21,669 nucleotides of DNA. Origin: Bacillota bacterium (lineage in GTDB: Bacteria > Bacillota > Negativicutes > Sporomusales > UBA7701). Of this stretch, positions 7,424-14,465 are shown one piece after another (within the stretch, counting starts at the first letter, position 1; each line of letters opens with the position of its first letter). The notes under the pieces were generated by a model that was not told the origin of the DNA, ran no database searches, and worked only from the letters and a program-made list of their open reading frames with translations. The stretch is taken from positions 1 to 21,669 of the forward strand of contig JAEZLU010000362.1 of the NCBI GenBank assembly GCA_023415075.1, written 5' to 3'. The translations under genes were made by a program, and so were the position numbers.

Positions 7424-8791
7424 TAATCCATATCTCCTAATTTTACGAAAAATTGTCGTGCGATCAACCTTAAAATATTTTGCGACATCCAAAATCGATT
7501 CATGACTGTCGATCGCCTTTTTGAGCAGTTCCCGTTCGATATTGTCGAGGATTTCGGTAAGCGACAGATTGTTGTCCTTGCTTATCGCCGACGGCAGCAT
7601 ATGATTGGGCAGGTCGCCGACGTCGATAATGCCTTTCTGGTTGGTAATTATCAAACTCTGAACAAGGTTTTCCATCTCGCGGATGTTGCCCGGCCAGGCG
7701 TAGTTCTTGAATACGGCCTCGACCTCTTGGGAAAGCCTTACATCTGTTCGGTACTTGTTATTAAAGCCCTCGAGAAAATTAGTGACAAGCGGCAGCACAT
7801 CCTCTTTGCGCTCCCGCAGCGGCGGAATCTTGACAACCGCCACCTGCAAACGGTAATAGAGGTCACTGCGAAAAGTCCCTTCGCGCACCGCCGCTTCCAG
7901 GTCGCGGTTGGTGGCGGCAATAAACCGCACATCGACCTTCTTGATTTTCGTCGAGCCCACCCGGATCATCTCCTGGTCCTGAAGAACCCGCAGGAGCTTG
8001 GCCTGCATTGTCAGCGGCAATTCGCCGATTTCATCCAGAAACAGCGTGCCTTTATTGGCCATCTCGAAGAAACCCGGCTTCCCTTTGGTATTTGCCCCGG
8101 AAAACGCCCCGGCTTCATAGCCGAACAGTTCCGACTCCACAAGGTTCGTCGGTATGGAAGCGCAGTCCACCTTAAAAAACGGGTGGCTGGCCCGCGAACT
8201 TTTTTCGTGAATTTTTCTGGCATGCACGTCCTTGCCTACGCCGGTTTCGCCCAGGAGCAGCACGGTCGCGTCGGTGACGGCAATAACGTTCAGCAAATTG
8301 TGCAGTTTTTGCATCGCTTTGCTTTCGGCAATCACCTTGGTGCTGTAGGCCGGTTTCTTAAAACACTGCACCTCGTTATACCTGGAGATAAGCTCCTGTT
8401 GGTAAGCCAGTTGCTCTTTCATCTGCGTCAGCGAAATGGTATCCCTGACAAAGGTAACAACAAGCACTACTTGCCCGGACTTGTCAAAAACCGGGTGGCC
8501 CTCAAGGACGACCTGCCGCCCCACCTTGTTAATTTGGACCGACGTTTTGGCCTTGCCGGTTTTCACGATCTCGGGATTCAGGGCCATGTCATACTTGCCT
8601 TCCTTGACAAGGTCGGTTACCAGGCGGTCCATAAGTTCTTCTTTTGTCAAGCCGGTGAGCTTCTCGTAGGTGCTGTTAATTCTCAAAGTCTTGCCGGCGC
8701 GGTCGGAAATATAGATGCCGTCACTAAGTACATCGAGAATACTGTCAAAATAGTCACTGATTACAACCGCCCCAGTGCTGCGTACACTCAT
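7412..8791 (-). CDS. Sigma-54-dependent transcriptional activator (PAS, AAA+, Fis-type HTH)
   Basis: A 459-residue enhancer-binding protein that hydrolyses ATP to open sigma-54 promoters. An N-terminal PAS sensor (about 10-120) is followed by a linker helix. The AAA+ domain has Walker A GETGVGKD (181-188), the sigma-54 contact loop GAFSGA (228-233, Ser replacing the usual Thr of GAFTGA), Walker B TLFLDEIG (249-256), and then AATNRD, FRSDLYYRL and WPGNIREMEN. The C-terminal helix-turn-helix reads SILDVAKYFKVDRTTIFRKI. The start ATG 8791 has AGGTG 5 bases upstream; a GTG two codons earlier is possible. It has no receiver domain, so the PAS domain probably binds a small ligand. Its own leader has a sigma-54 promoter, implying autoregulation, and the MCP-like gene downstream is a likely target. 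Confidence 0.95.
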   Translation of the reverse strand: MSVRSTGAVVISDYFDSILDVLSDGIYISDRAGKTLRINSTYEKLTGLTKEELMDRLVTDLVKEGKYDMALNPEIVKTGKAKTSVQINKVGRQVVLEGHPVFDKSGQVVLVVTFVRDTISLTQMKEQLAYQQELISRYNEVQCFKKPAYSTKVIAESKAMQKLHNLLNVIAVTDATVLLLGETGVGKDVHARKIHEKSSRASHPFFKVDCASIPTNLVESELFGYEAGAFSGANTKGKPGFFEMANKGTLFLDEIGELPLTMQAKLLRVLQDQEMIRVGSTKIKKVDVRFIAATNRDLEAAVREGTFRSDLYYRLQVAVVKIPPLRERKEDVLPLVTNFLEGFNNKYRTDVRLSQEVEAVFKNYAWPGNIREMENLVQSLIITNQKGIIDVGDLPNHMLPSAISKDNNLSLTEILDNIERELLKKAIDSHESILDVAKYFKVDRTTIFRKIRRYGLIKS

Positions 8792-8800
8792 TTTCACACC

Positions 8801-8842
8801 TCACGAAAACTGGATGGGGATGATGATTTCCAGCATTATCAT
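8801..8842 (-). CDS. Possible 13-residue leader ORF before the sigma-54 activator
   Basis: ATG at 8842 follows AAGGAAG at a good distance and encodes MIMLEIIIPIQFS. Its TGA stop overlaps the ribosome site (TGAGGTG) of the activator gene. It lies wholly within the transcript expected from the sigma-54 promoter at 8867. It could couple or tune activator translation. No homologue is known to me. Confidence 0.4.
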   Translation of the reverse strand: MIMLEIIIPIQFS

Positions 8843-8866
8843 GTTTCACTTCCTTTGAATAATTCC

Positions 8867-8882
8867 TGCAAAGCGTGTACCA
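8867..8882 (-). promoter_or_regulatory. Sigma-54 promoter of the activator gene
   Basis: The minus strand reads TGGTACACGCTTTGCA, one mismatch (T for C at position 4) from TGGCACRNNNNTTGCW. Transcription would start near 8855, about 64 bases before ATG 8791. This suggests that the activator stimulates its own synthesis, or that another sigma-54 activator does. Confidence 0.7.
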
Positions 8883-9055
8883 ACACACACAAAAATCCAA
8901 TTAAAAATACTTCCACCAGCCTAATAGTTTGTATTATCAGTATCAGATTACATTTTCAACGTCCTTCAATCAGAAGGTTCGATGAACTATAAGCTCTTTC
9001 TTTTTAGCATTCAACTATATTGGTTAAATATTGGTCAAAGCTCCATAAGAGCGTG

Positions 9056-9087
9056 AAAAAAAGCTCCGCAGAAAACCTGCGAAGCCT
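9056..9087 (-). terminator. Rho-independent terminator of tRNA-Val
   Basis: On the minus strand GCTTCGCAG, loop GTTTT and CTGCGGAGC are followed by seven T. It begins about 12 bases after the encoded CCA end. Confidence 0.85.
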
Positions 9088-9096
9088 TGTGTTTAC

Positions 9097-9171
9097 TGGT
9101 GGGGCATGCTGGTTTCGAACCAGCGGCCTCTTGAATGTGAGTCAAGCGCTCTCCCGCTGAGCTAATGCCCC
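9097..9171 (-). tRNA. tRNA-Val (anticodon CAC)
   Basis: All 75 bases fold as a cloverleaf: acceptor GGGGCAT/ATGCCCC, D-stem GCTC/GAGC, anticodon stem CTTGA/TCAAG with loop CTCACAT (anticodon CAC, decoding GUG), T-stem GCTGG/CCAGC with loop TTCGAAA, discriminator A, and encoded CCA. It reads GUG codons. It is a single gene with its own promoter and terminator. Confidence 0.97.
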
Positions 9172-9214
9172 GTATAACAAAAACCATTGTCTCTGTATTT
9201 TCGTGTGCCTTTAT

Positions 9215-9244
9215 AGTATACCTCTTTTTGCGGTAGTTTTTCAA
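9215..9244 (-). promoter_or_regulatory. Sigma-A promoter of tRNA-Val
   Basis: TTGAAA (-35, 9239-9244) and TATACT (-10, 9215-9220) are separated by 18 bases, about 44 bases upstream of the mature tRNA 5' end. Confidence 0.65.
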
Positions 9245-9302
9245 GTCCATTAAAGCTTTTTCCCGGCCTGCTGGCCAGACAATTTAAGGAACTATCTTAT
9301 TG

Positions 9303-10619
9303 TCACGCCTGTATACGCCCCGGTTCTCGCTCACTCTCGCCCAGCTTTAGTTCCTTGCTTATTGTCATTTCCGGGTCGATCCGTAGCCACAACGCGGCCC
9401 CGGCCAGCAAAAGGCCGCTGGCGACCAAAAAAGGATACATCCACGAACCGGTGTATTCGACGATGACCCCGAAGAGAAACGGCGACAGGATCGAGCCGAC
9501 GCCGCCGAAGGAGTTCATCATCCCCGACACCGTGCCGGCGTACTCATGGCCGACATCGAGGCAGACCGCCCAATATATGCCCACCGACAGCTCCAGCCCG
9601 AATATGGCGAGTGTCAGAAACAGCACTGACAAAACCGGTGAAGCCGTCATTACCCCGGGAATAACGAACACGGCCGCCCAAAGCATCCCCGCCCCGGCTA
9701 CCATACGACGGGAAAGCTTGATGCTGCCGGTACGGGCGCTCACCTTGTCCGATACCCACCCGCCGAGGGCGGCCCCAAGGCCGCCGATAAGGAGCGGTAT
9801 GCCGGCGAACAGCCCCATCCCCAGGAAGGAAAAGCCGCGGGCGTCGGTGAGGTAGGTCGGCAGCCAGGTCAAGTAGATGTAAAGGCAGTAACAATAGCAG
9901 AAATAACTGGCGCACAGCGCCCACATATTCCGGCTGACTATCAGCCGCCGGAGCGGCAACCGGGGCACGATGCGATCGCCGCCGTCCCGGCCGCCCTCGA
10001 TCAGAGCGCGCTCGGCCGCATTGACGCTGCCCCACCGCGCCTGATGCTGCAGTGGATTATCGCGGTACCAGAAATACCACACCAGCCCCCAGGCAAAGCC
10101 GGCCAGGGCGCACAAGTAAAAAACCGGACGCCAGCCCAAGGCGACCATGAGGGGCGCCACGACGACCGGAGTAACGGCGGCGCCAACGCGGGCCGCCGCC
10201 TGGGTTACGCCCTGCACCAGACCGCGGCCGCTAGGCGGCGCCCAATCGGCGAAGGCCTTGGTGGCATTCGGGAAGGCCCCGGCCTGGCCGACGCCAAACA
10301 GCACCCTGAACAGCACCAGCGACCACAGGCTCCAGGCCAGACCGGTCACCCAGGTCATCGTCGACCAGAAAAAGACAAGGCCTGTGAGCACCTTCCGCGG
10401 CCCCAGCCGGTCGCCCAGGCGGCCGATCGGCACCTGGAAAGGTATGTAGCCGGCCGAGAAGGCGGCGAAAACGAGGCCGAGTTCGACCTTGCTGATGGCG
10501 AGTTCCCGCATGATAGCCGGCGCGACCACCGATATGTTTACCCGGTCGATATAAGCGACGAAGCAGGCCAGGCAGACCATCATCAGAACCTGATGCCTGA
10601 CGCGCGTGGGTTTTTCCAT
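9303..10619 (-). CDS. MFS transporter, anion:cation symporter (ACS) type
   Basis: A 438-residue, 12-segment carrier resembling the ACS branch (hexuronate, glucarate and phthalate carriers). The typical N-terminus LACFVAYIDRVNISVVAPAI (about 17-36) is followed by the signature GRLGDRLGPRKVL. FRVLFGVGQAGAFPNATKAF in segment 4 is the ACS hallmark, and GGWVSDKVSAR occurs in the second half. The start ATG at 10619 has AGAGGT 6 bases before it. These carriers import organic acids by proton symport; the substrate is unknown here. A sigma-54-like promoter stands about 27 bases upstream of the start, so it may belong to the same regulon as the activator gene at 7412-8791. It follows the terminator of the Trp operon, so it is a separate transcript. 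Confidence 0.93.
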   Translation of the reverse strand: MEKPTRVRHQVLMMVCLACFVAYIDRVNISVVAPAIMRELAISKVELGLVFAAFSAGYIPFQVPIGRLGDRLGPRKVLTGLVFFWSTMTWVTGLAWSLWSLVLFRVLFGVGQAGAFPNATKAFADWAPPSGRGLVQGVTQAAARVGAAVTPVVVAPLMVALGWRPVFYLCALAGFAWGLVWYFWYRDNPLQHQARWGSVNAAERALIEGGRDGGDRIVPRLPLRRLIVSRNMWALCASYFCYCYCLYIYLTWLPTYLTDARGFSFLGMGLFAGIPLLIGGLGAALGGWVSDKVSARTGSIKLSRRMVAGAGMLWAAVFVIPGVMTASPVLSVLFLTLAIFGLELSVGIYWAVCLDVGHEYAGTVSGMMNSFGGVGSILSPFLFGVIVEYTGSWMYPFLVASGLLLAGAALWLRIDPEMTISKELKLGESEREPGRIQA

Positions 10620-10645
10620 GTCTATACCTCTGCGGCGGTAAATTC

Positions 10646-10661
10646 TGCAATCAATATGCCT
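10646..10661 (-). promoter_or_regulatory. Probable sigma-54 promoter of the ACS transporter
   Basis: The minus strand reads AGGCATATTGATTGCA. The GG/GC spacing and the TTGCA half are exact; A1 and T6 differ from TGGCACRNNNNTTGCW. The predicted start is near 10636, giving a short leader of about 17 bases with the ribosome site inside. It is weaker than the other three sites. Confidence 0.5.
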
Positions 10662-10725
10662 TAATTATAACCCCGCAGCCGGCGCCGGGACAACCCAAAA
10701 ACCACCGGCCACCGGCTTTTTACGC

Positions 10726-10759
10726 AAAACAAGTGCCGCCACCCGGCAGGCACTTGTTT
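10726..10759 (-). terminator. Terminator after the ligase gene
   Basis: On the minus strand AACAAGTGCC and GGCACTTGTT pair around an 11-base GC-rich loop, with T's at the 3' side, 19 bases after the stop of the CoA ligase. It ends the ecf-ligase operon. Confidence 0.8.
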
Positions 10760-10777
10760 CATTAAAGCCCTATTCAG

Positions 10778-12076
10778 CTACATCGCCCGGCGGTCGATGA
10801 CCCGCTTGGCTTTGCCCTCGCTGCGCTCGATGGTCTTGGGGTCGACCAGCCGCACGACCGGCGTCAGGCCAGTGGCCGCCTTAAGTTTCTCCTGAATCTT
10901 GCGCTCAGCCTGGCGGATTTTCTCCGGATCGGCGGCCGCAAGGCCGTTGGCCCTTTCCACCATCACGGTCAACCTGTCGAGGCTGTGCTCCCGCTCGACC
11001 AGCAACTGGTAATGCGGCGCTGTCTCGCCCATGCTGAGGAGAACGTCCTCCACCTGGGAGGGGAAAAGGTTGGCCCCGCGGATTATCAGCATGTCGTCGC
11101 TGCGGCCGACCACCCGCTTCATCTTGGTCTGGGTGCGACCGCAGGCGCAGGTTTCCCGGTACATGGCCGTCAGATCGCGGGTCCGGTAGCGCAGCATCGG
11201 CATTCCCTCTTTGGTGAGGGTGGTTATTATCAGCTCGCCCACCTCGCCTTCTGGCAGGACCTCCTCGGTAACCGGATCAATGACTTCGCAGTAGAAATGG
11301 TCCTCCTGGATATGGAGGCCGGAGTGGGCTTCGCACTCCAGGGAAACGCCTGGGCCGATGATCTCGCTGAGGCCGTAGCTGTCGAAGGCCGGCACGCCAA
11401 AGGCATCTTCCACCTCTTTGTGCATGCGGTCCGACCAGGCTTCGGCGCCGCAGAAGATCGACTGCAGCGAAGTCTGCTGGGGCGTAACCCCCACTTCCTG
11501 CATGGTTTCCGCCAAATGGAGGGCGTAGGAAGGCGTGGCCACCATGGCGGTTGTGCCGAAATCCTGCATGATCATTATCTGGCGGGCGGTATTGCCGCCC
11601 GACACCGGCACCACCGAGGCGCCCACCTTCTCGACGCCGTAGTGCCAGCCAAGGCCGCCGGTGAAGAGGCCGTAGTTGACCGCTACCTGGAAAATCGACT
11701 TGTCGTTTACACCGCCGGCAGCCAGGGTGCGGGCGATAACTTCGGCCCAGGTGGCCAGATCGTTGCGGGTATAGGCGACGACCGTCGGCTTGCCGGTAGT
11801 GCCGCTAGAGGAGTGTAGCCTCACCACCTGTTGCATCGGCACGGCCAGCAGCCCGTAAGGGTAGGCGTCGCGCATGTCCTGCTTGGTGGTGAACGGCAGC
11901 CTGCTTAGGTCGGCCAGGCTGCGGATATCCTCCGGCTTGACCTTTTTCGCCTCCATCTTGCGGCGATAGGCCGGCACGTTATCGTAGACGCTAGCCACCA
12001 CCTGACGCAGGCGGCTGAGCTGCAGGTCGGCTATTTCCCGCCTGCCGGCCTTTTCCATCGTTTCATTCCAGATCAT
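10778..12076 (-). CDS. paaK: Phenylacetate-CoA ligase family enzyme (aryl-acid:CoA ligase)
   Basis: A 432-residue ANL-superfamily ligase, typical PaaK length. It would convert an arylacetate, ATP and CoA into the arylacetyl-CoA, AMP and PPi. The N-terminal part has VYDNVPAYRRK (30-40) and DLSRLPFTTKQDMRDAYP. The AMP-binding P-loop is SSSGTTGKP (89-97), then YGLSEIIGPG (about 234) and RTRDLT. The small C-terminal lid has RSDDMLIIRGANLFPSQVED, with the conserved catalytic region near ERSEGKAKRV at the end. ATG 12076 overlaps the stop of the S-component gene as ATGA, so the two are translationally coupled. Both lie behind a Trp-type T-box, so expression should rise when tRNA-Trp is uncharged. 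That points to indoleacetate or another arylacetate rather than phenylacetate degradation; the substrate is an inference. Confidence 0.93.
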   Translation of the reverse strand: MIWNETMEKAGRREIADLQLSRLRQVVASVYDNVPAYRRKMEAKKVKPEDIRSLADLSRLPFTTKQDMRDAYPYGLLAVPMQQVVRLHSSSGTTGKPTVVAYTRNDLATWAEVIARTLAAGGVNDKSIFQVAVNYGLFTGGLGWHYGVEKVGASVVPVSGGNTARQIMIMQDFGTTAMVATPSYALHLAETMQEVGVTPQQTSLQSIFCGAEAWSDRMHKEVEDAFGVPAFDSYGLSEIIGPGVSLECEAHSGLHIQEDHFYCEVIDPVTEEVLPEGEVGELIITTLTKEGMPMLRYRTRDLTAMYRETCACGRTQTKMKRVVGRSDDMLIIRGANLFPSQVEDVLLSMGETAPHYQLLVEREHSLDRLTVMVERANGLAAADPEKIRQAERKIQEKLKAATGLTPVVRLVDPKTIERSEGKAKRVIDRRAM

Positions 12077-12654
12077 ATCTGCTCCTCCTTAACTGCCGCC
12101 GGCTTCTCGCCGAACAGCCGGGCCGCCGGGAAGTATAGCACCTGGGCGACGACGCAGTTTATCGCCCCCACGGTAAAGACCACCGGCATCATTCCGTACA
12201 GGTACACTTGCAGCGGTATATTCATGGCTATCTTGGTGACGGTAACGAAGACCAGGCCGCTGGCCAGGGTACCGATAAAGGTGCTGACCGCCGGCTGGAG
12301 AGTCAGCCCGAAGACCTTGAGGCGCTGGGTCAGGCCGGCGACAAGGACGCAGGCCAGCGCGCCCACCGGCTCGCTTACAAGGTTAGCGTAGGGGAAGATG
12401 GCCTTGGAAGTGACCATGCAGACCACGCCGGCGACGATACCGACGCCGACCGCCTGGCGGACGCTGGGCCGGACGATGAGAATGGCCAGGCAGTACATGG
12501 CAATCAGCCAGTTGGGGGTTATACCGGCGATGCTAGGGCTGACCAGCCGCAGGATGACGCCGATAGCCAGCAGCAGCGCCGTCACTGCCAGGCCGCGGGT
12601 TTGGCCGCCTGTTTTCTTAACCTGAATAAGTTCCTGGTTCTCGCGATTTTCCAT
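12073..12654 (-). CDS. trpP: TrpP-like ECF transporter substrate-binding (S) component
   Basis: A 193-residue membrane protein with about five or six hydrophobic segments. ALLLAIGVILRLVSPSIAG and ITPNWLIAMYCLAILIVRP (about 25-63), followed by GVGIVAGVVCMVTSKAIFP, match what I recall of the Bacillus TrpP/YhaG family of tryptophan transporters. S-components bind the substrate and partner with EcfT and the two ATPases encoded just upstream. The start ATG 12654 is preferred because AAAGGGG lies about 8 bases before it; a longer frame would run back into the T-box. It sits directly after the second Trp T-box and overlaps the ligase gene by 4 bases. Trp specificity rests on family resemblance plus the UGG specifier. 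Confidence 0.85.
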   Translation of the reverse strand: MENRENQELIQVKKTGGQTRGLAVTALLLAIGVILRLVSPSIAGITPNWLIAMYCLAILIVRPSVRQAVGVGIVAGVVCMVTSKAIFPYANLVSEPVGALACVLVAGLTQRLKVFGLTLQPAVSTFIGTLASGLVFVTVTKIAMNIPLQVYLYGMMPVVFTVGAINCVVAQVLYFPAARLFGEKPAAVKEEQI

Positions 12655-12682
12655 GAATAATTCCCCTTTCAAAAATAAAAAT

Positions 12683-12712
12683 AAAAAACCCGTCCCCTCA
12701 AGAGGGACGGGC
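12683..12712 (-). terminator. Regulated terminator of T-box 2
   Basis: CCCGTCCCTCTTGAGGGGACGGG on the minus strand (given here in parts: stem CCCGTCCC/GGGACGGG) is followed by a run of six T. It competes with the antiterminator formed by the T-box element. Confidence 0.85.
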
Positions 12713-12960
12713 TTTGCCCGTGGTGCCACCCATGTTAGCCGTAAACGGCTCACTCAGCAGGATGCGGCCATCAGCCCCACCCCCTTCCCGTACCGGGGGA
12801 AGAATCCGTCGGCGCCTACCCCGCAAAGCGGCTCGGGCCATATCTCCCGGGTCCATTCCCCGCGCCGAGCGGTGCCAAACTCTCACTGCCATTGGCTCGC
12901 TGCGACTCTCGCATCGCGGGTACTATTCCCAATCATCGACTGCTTCGTTATGTATTTTTG
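12683..12960 (-). promoter_or_regulatory. T-box leader 2, predicted tryptophan-specific
   Basis: The minus strand carries a complete T-box. Stem I has UUGGG/CCCGG below and CCCGCG/CGCGGG above the specifier loop, with AAUAGUA on the 5' side and GAA-UGG-A on the 3' side. The specifier UGG (12853-12855) is the Trp codon. The T-box element GGGTGGCACCACGGG is at 12717-12731. Its bulge reads UGGC, which pairs with a G discriminator followed by CCA, as in tRNA-Trp. The terminator CCCGTCCCTC/GAGGGGACGGG plus six T ends the leader. It should allow read-through when uncharged tRNA-Trp accumulates. I see no clear promoter between ecfT and this leader. Confidence 0.88.
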
Positions 12961-12976
12961 GATCCAGGCTGATCTT

Positions 12977-13654
12977 TCAGCGGTAAAACTTCATCGCCAG
13001 CACCGCCGCCGTGCCGACGGCCAGGACGATGAGGGTCAGATAGTCACGGCCGCCGAGGGCAATGCTTGTGCCGTAGCCACCGGTTCCACGGCCAAAGCCC
13101 CTAAGCTCCAGGCTCATGGCCATGGTCTCCGAGCGGGTAACCGCCCGCAGCACCAACGGCTGGACGATGGTAAGATAGTTTGTGAGCCGGCGGGTCAGAC
13201 TGCCCCGGTTGGAGTACCCCCGGCAGGCCTGAGCCTCCTGGACGGCCTTGATCTCGGCGAGAAAGTCGGGAATGAAGCGGAGGGATGCAGTTATCATAAA
13301 AGCGTACTCGTGGGGAACGCCCAGCTGTTTGACCATCGCCGCCGTCAGGTCCTGGATGCGGGTGGTGGCCAACAGCAGGATGAACAGGCTGGTCATCGCC
13401 ACCATCCGCAGGCCGACAATCAAAGAAAACTCCAGATCGGCCCCGAAGGCCATCTGCATCGCCGCCAGCAGCAGGGCGAAGAAACTCAGGCTGGCCAGCG
13501 CCTTATAGCTGCTGGCAGGGGCTTTGGTCAGCGGAAAGAGCGCTATCTGGACGGCTACCAACAGGCCAAGGGCGGGGAGCGAATCCAGCAGCATCGCCCA
13601 GAAGGAAACCAGCAGCACCAGGCATATCTTAGTTAGCGGCGCTGTCCTACGCAT
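12977..13654 (-). CDS. ecfT: ECF transporter transmembrane (T) component
   Basis: A 225-residue membrane scaffold that couples the two ATPases to the S-component. Hydrophobic segments fill the N-terminal half. The cytoplasmic coupling region contains SLRFIPDFLAEIKAVQEAQA and CRGYS (the Ala-Arg-Gly type helix of EcfT proteins, about 140-165), then a second MSLELRGFGRG, also typical. The start ATG 13654 follows GGGAGGGAAAG; a longer upstream frame overlaps the ATPase and is not needed. It overlaps the end of ecfA' by 8 bases, so it is translationally coupled. Only 16 bases separate its stop from the second T-box leader, so the transcript probably continues into it. Confidence 0.93.
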   Translation of the reverse strand: MRRTAPLTKICLVLLVSFWAMLLDSLPALGLLVAVQIALFPLTKAPASSYKALASLSFFALLLAAMQMAFGADLEFSLIVGLRMVAMTSLFILLLATTRIQDLTAAMVKQLGVPHEYAFMITASLRFIPDFLAEIKAVQEAQACRGYSNRGSLTRRLTNYLTIVQPLVLRAVTRSETMAMSLELRGFGRGTGGYGTSIALGGRDYLTLIVLAVGTAAVLAMKFYR

Positions 13655-14465
13655 AACTTTCCCTCCCTGCCTGGCCCACGGCGCGGACCAGTTCTGCCGG
13701 CATGATCGCCGGCGCCACGCCAAGATCGGCGAGCCGGCGGGAGATCGCCGCCGCTGCCGGCTCCCGCAGGCCCCAGGTTGCCAGCTCGCCGCCGGCGAAA
13801 AGCTCGCGAATGCTGCCGTCGAATACCTTGCGACCCTCGGCCATCACCACGGCCCGGCCGGCGTAGCGGGCGACAAGCTCCATGTCGTGGGTAACCAGGA
13901 CAATGGCCACGCCGTTGGCGTTGAGGCCGGCCAGCAGCTCCATCAGCGCCAGCTTCTCGCGGGCATCCTGGCCGCTCGTCGGTTCGTCGAGAATCAGCAT
14001 CCGCGGCCTGAGGGCCAGGGTCGACGCCACCGCCAGCCGCTGCTTTTGCCCCTTGGAGAGTGAGCGGGGATAGGCTTCGGCCATTTCGCTCAGGCCGGTG
14101 GCGGTCAGCGCTTCGGCCACCGCGGCTGCGGCCTCGTCCGCCGAAAAGCCCAACTGCTCGGGGCCGTAGGCGGCCTCGGCGGCCACCGTGTCGCGGAAAA
14201 TCTGCCTGTCGGGGTTCTGGAAAACATAGCCGATCTGACGGGCCATATCGGCGGTGCTGCGACCGGCTGCGTCGCGGCCGTCCAGCATGATCCTGCCGCC
14301 TGCCGGCTTCAGGAGAGCCATCACCAGGCGGGTCAGCGTCGTTTTGCCACTGCCGTTGCGGCCGACCACGGCCACGAACTCGCCGGCCGCCACCTTCAGG
14401 CTGACATCCTTCACCGCGTACTGGCCGCGTTTATAACAATAACTCACATTATCAAACTCAAGCAC
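13647..14465 (-). CDS. ecfA2: ECF transporter ATP-binding component A'
   Basis: A 272-residue ABC ATPase. It has Walker A GRNGSGKTT (35-43), Q-loop FQNPDRQIF (82-90), signature LSKGQ (136-140), Walker B MLILDEP (156-162) and switch His in LVTHD. The QNPDxQ motif is characteristic of cobalt/vitamin-type ECF ATPases. It pairs with the other ATPase to power substrate release from the S-component at the membrane. Its GTG start overlaps the preceding gene's stop by 8 bases (GTGCTTGA), so the two ATPases are made in coupled fashion. Confidence 0.94.
   Translation of the reverse strand: MLEFDNVSYCYKRGQYAVKDVSLKVAAGEFVAVVGRNGSGKTTLTRLVMALLKPAGGRIMLDGRDAAGRSTADMARQIGYVFQNPDRQIFRDTVAAEAAYGPEQLGFSADEAAAAVAEALTATGLSEMAEAYPRSLSKGQKQRLAVASTLALRPRMLILDEPTSGQDAREKLALMELLAGLNANGVAIVLVTHDMELVARYAGRAVVMAEGRKVFDGSIRELFAGGELATWGLREPAAAAISRRLADLGVAPAIMPAELVRAVGQAGRESYA

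Noticed and set aside
7502..8992. Long plus-strand open frame of 496 codons opposite the sigma-54 activator
   Set aside because: It is antisense to a clear AAA+ protein, has no ribosome site, and its residues look like a low-information shadow of GC-rich codons.
9255..9285. Hairpin CTGGCC/GGCCGG after the ACS transporter
   Set aside because: On the coding strand it is followed by A, not T, so it is not a convincing terminator.
12653..13636. 327-codon plus-strand frame across T-box 2 and ecfT
   Set aside because: It crosses a structured RNA leader and a clear membrane protein on the other strand, and is composed of repetitive charged residues.
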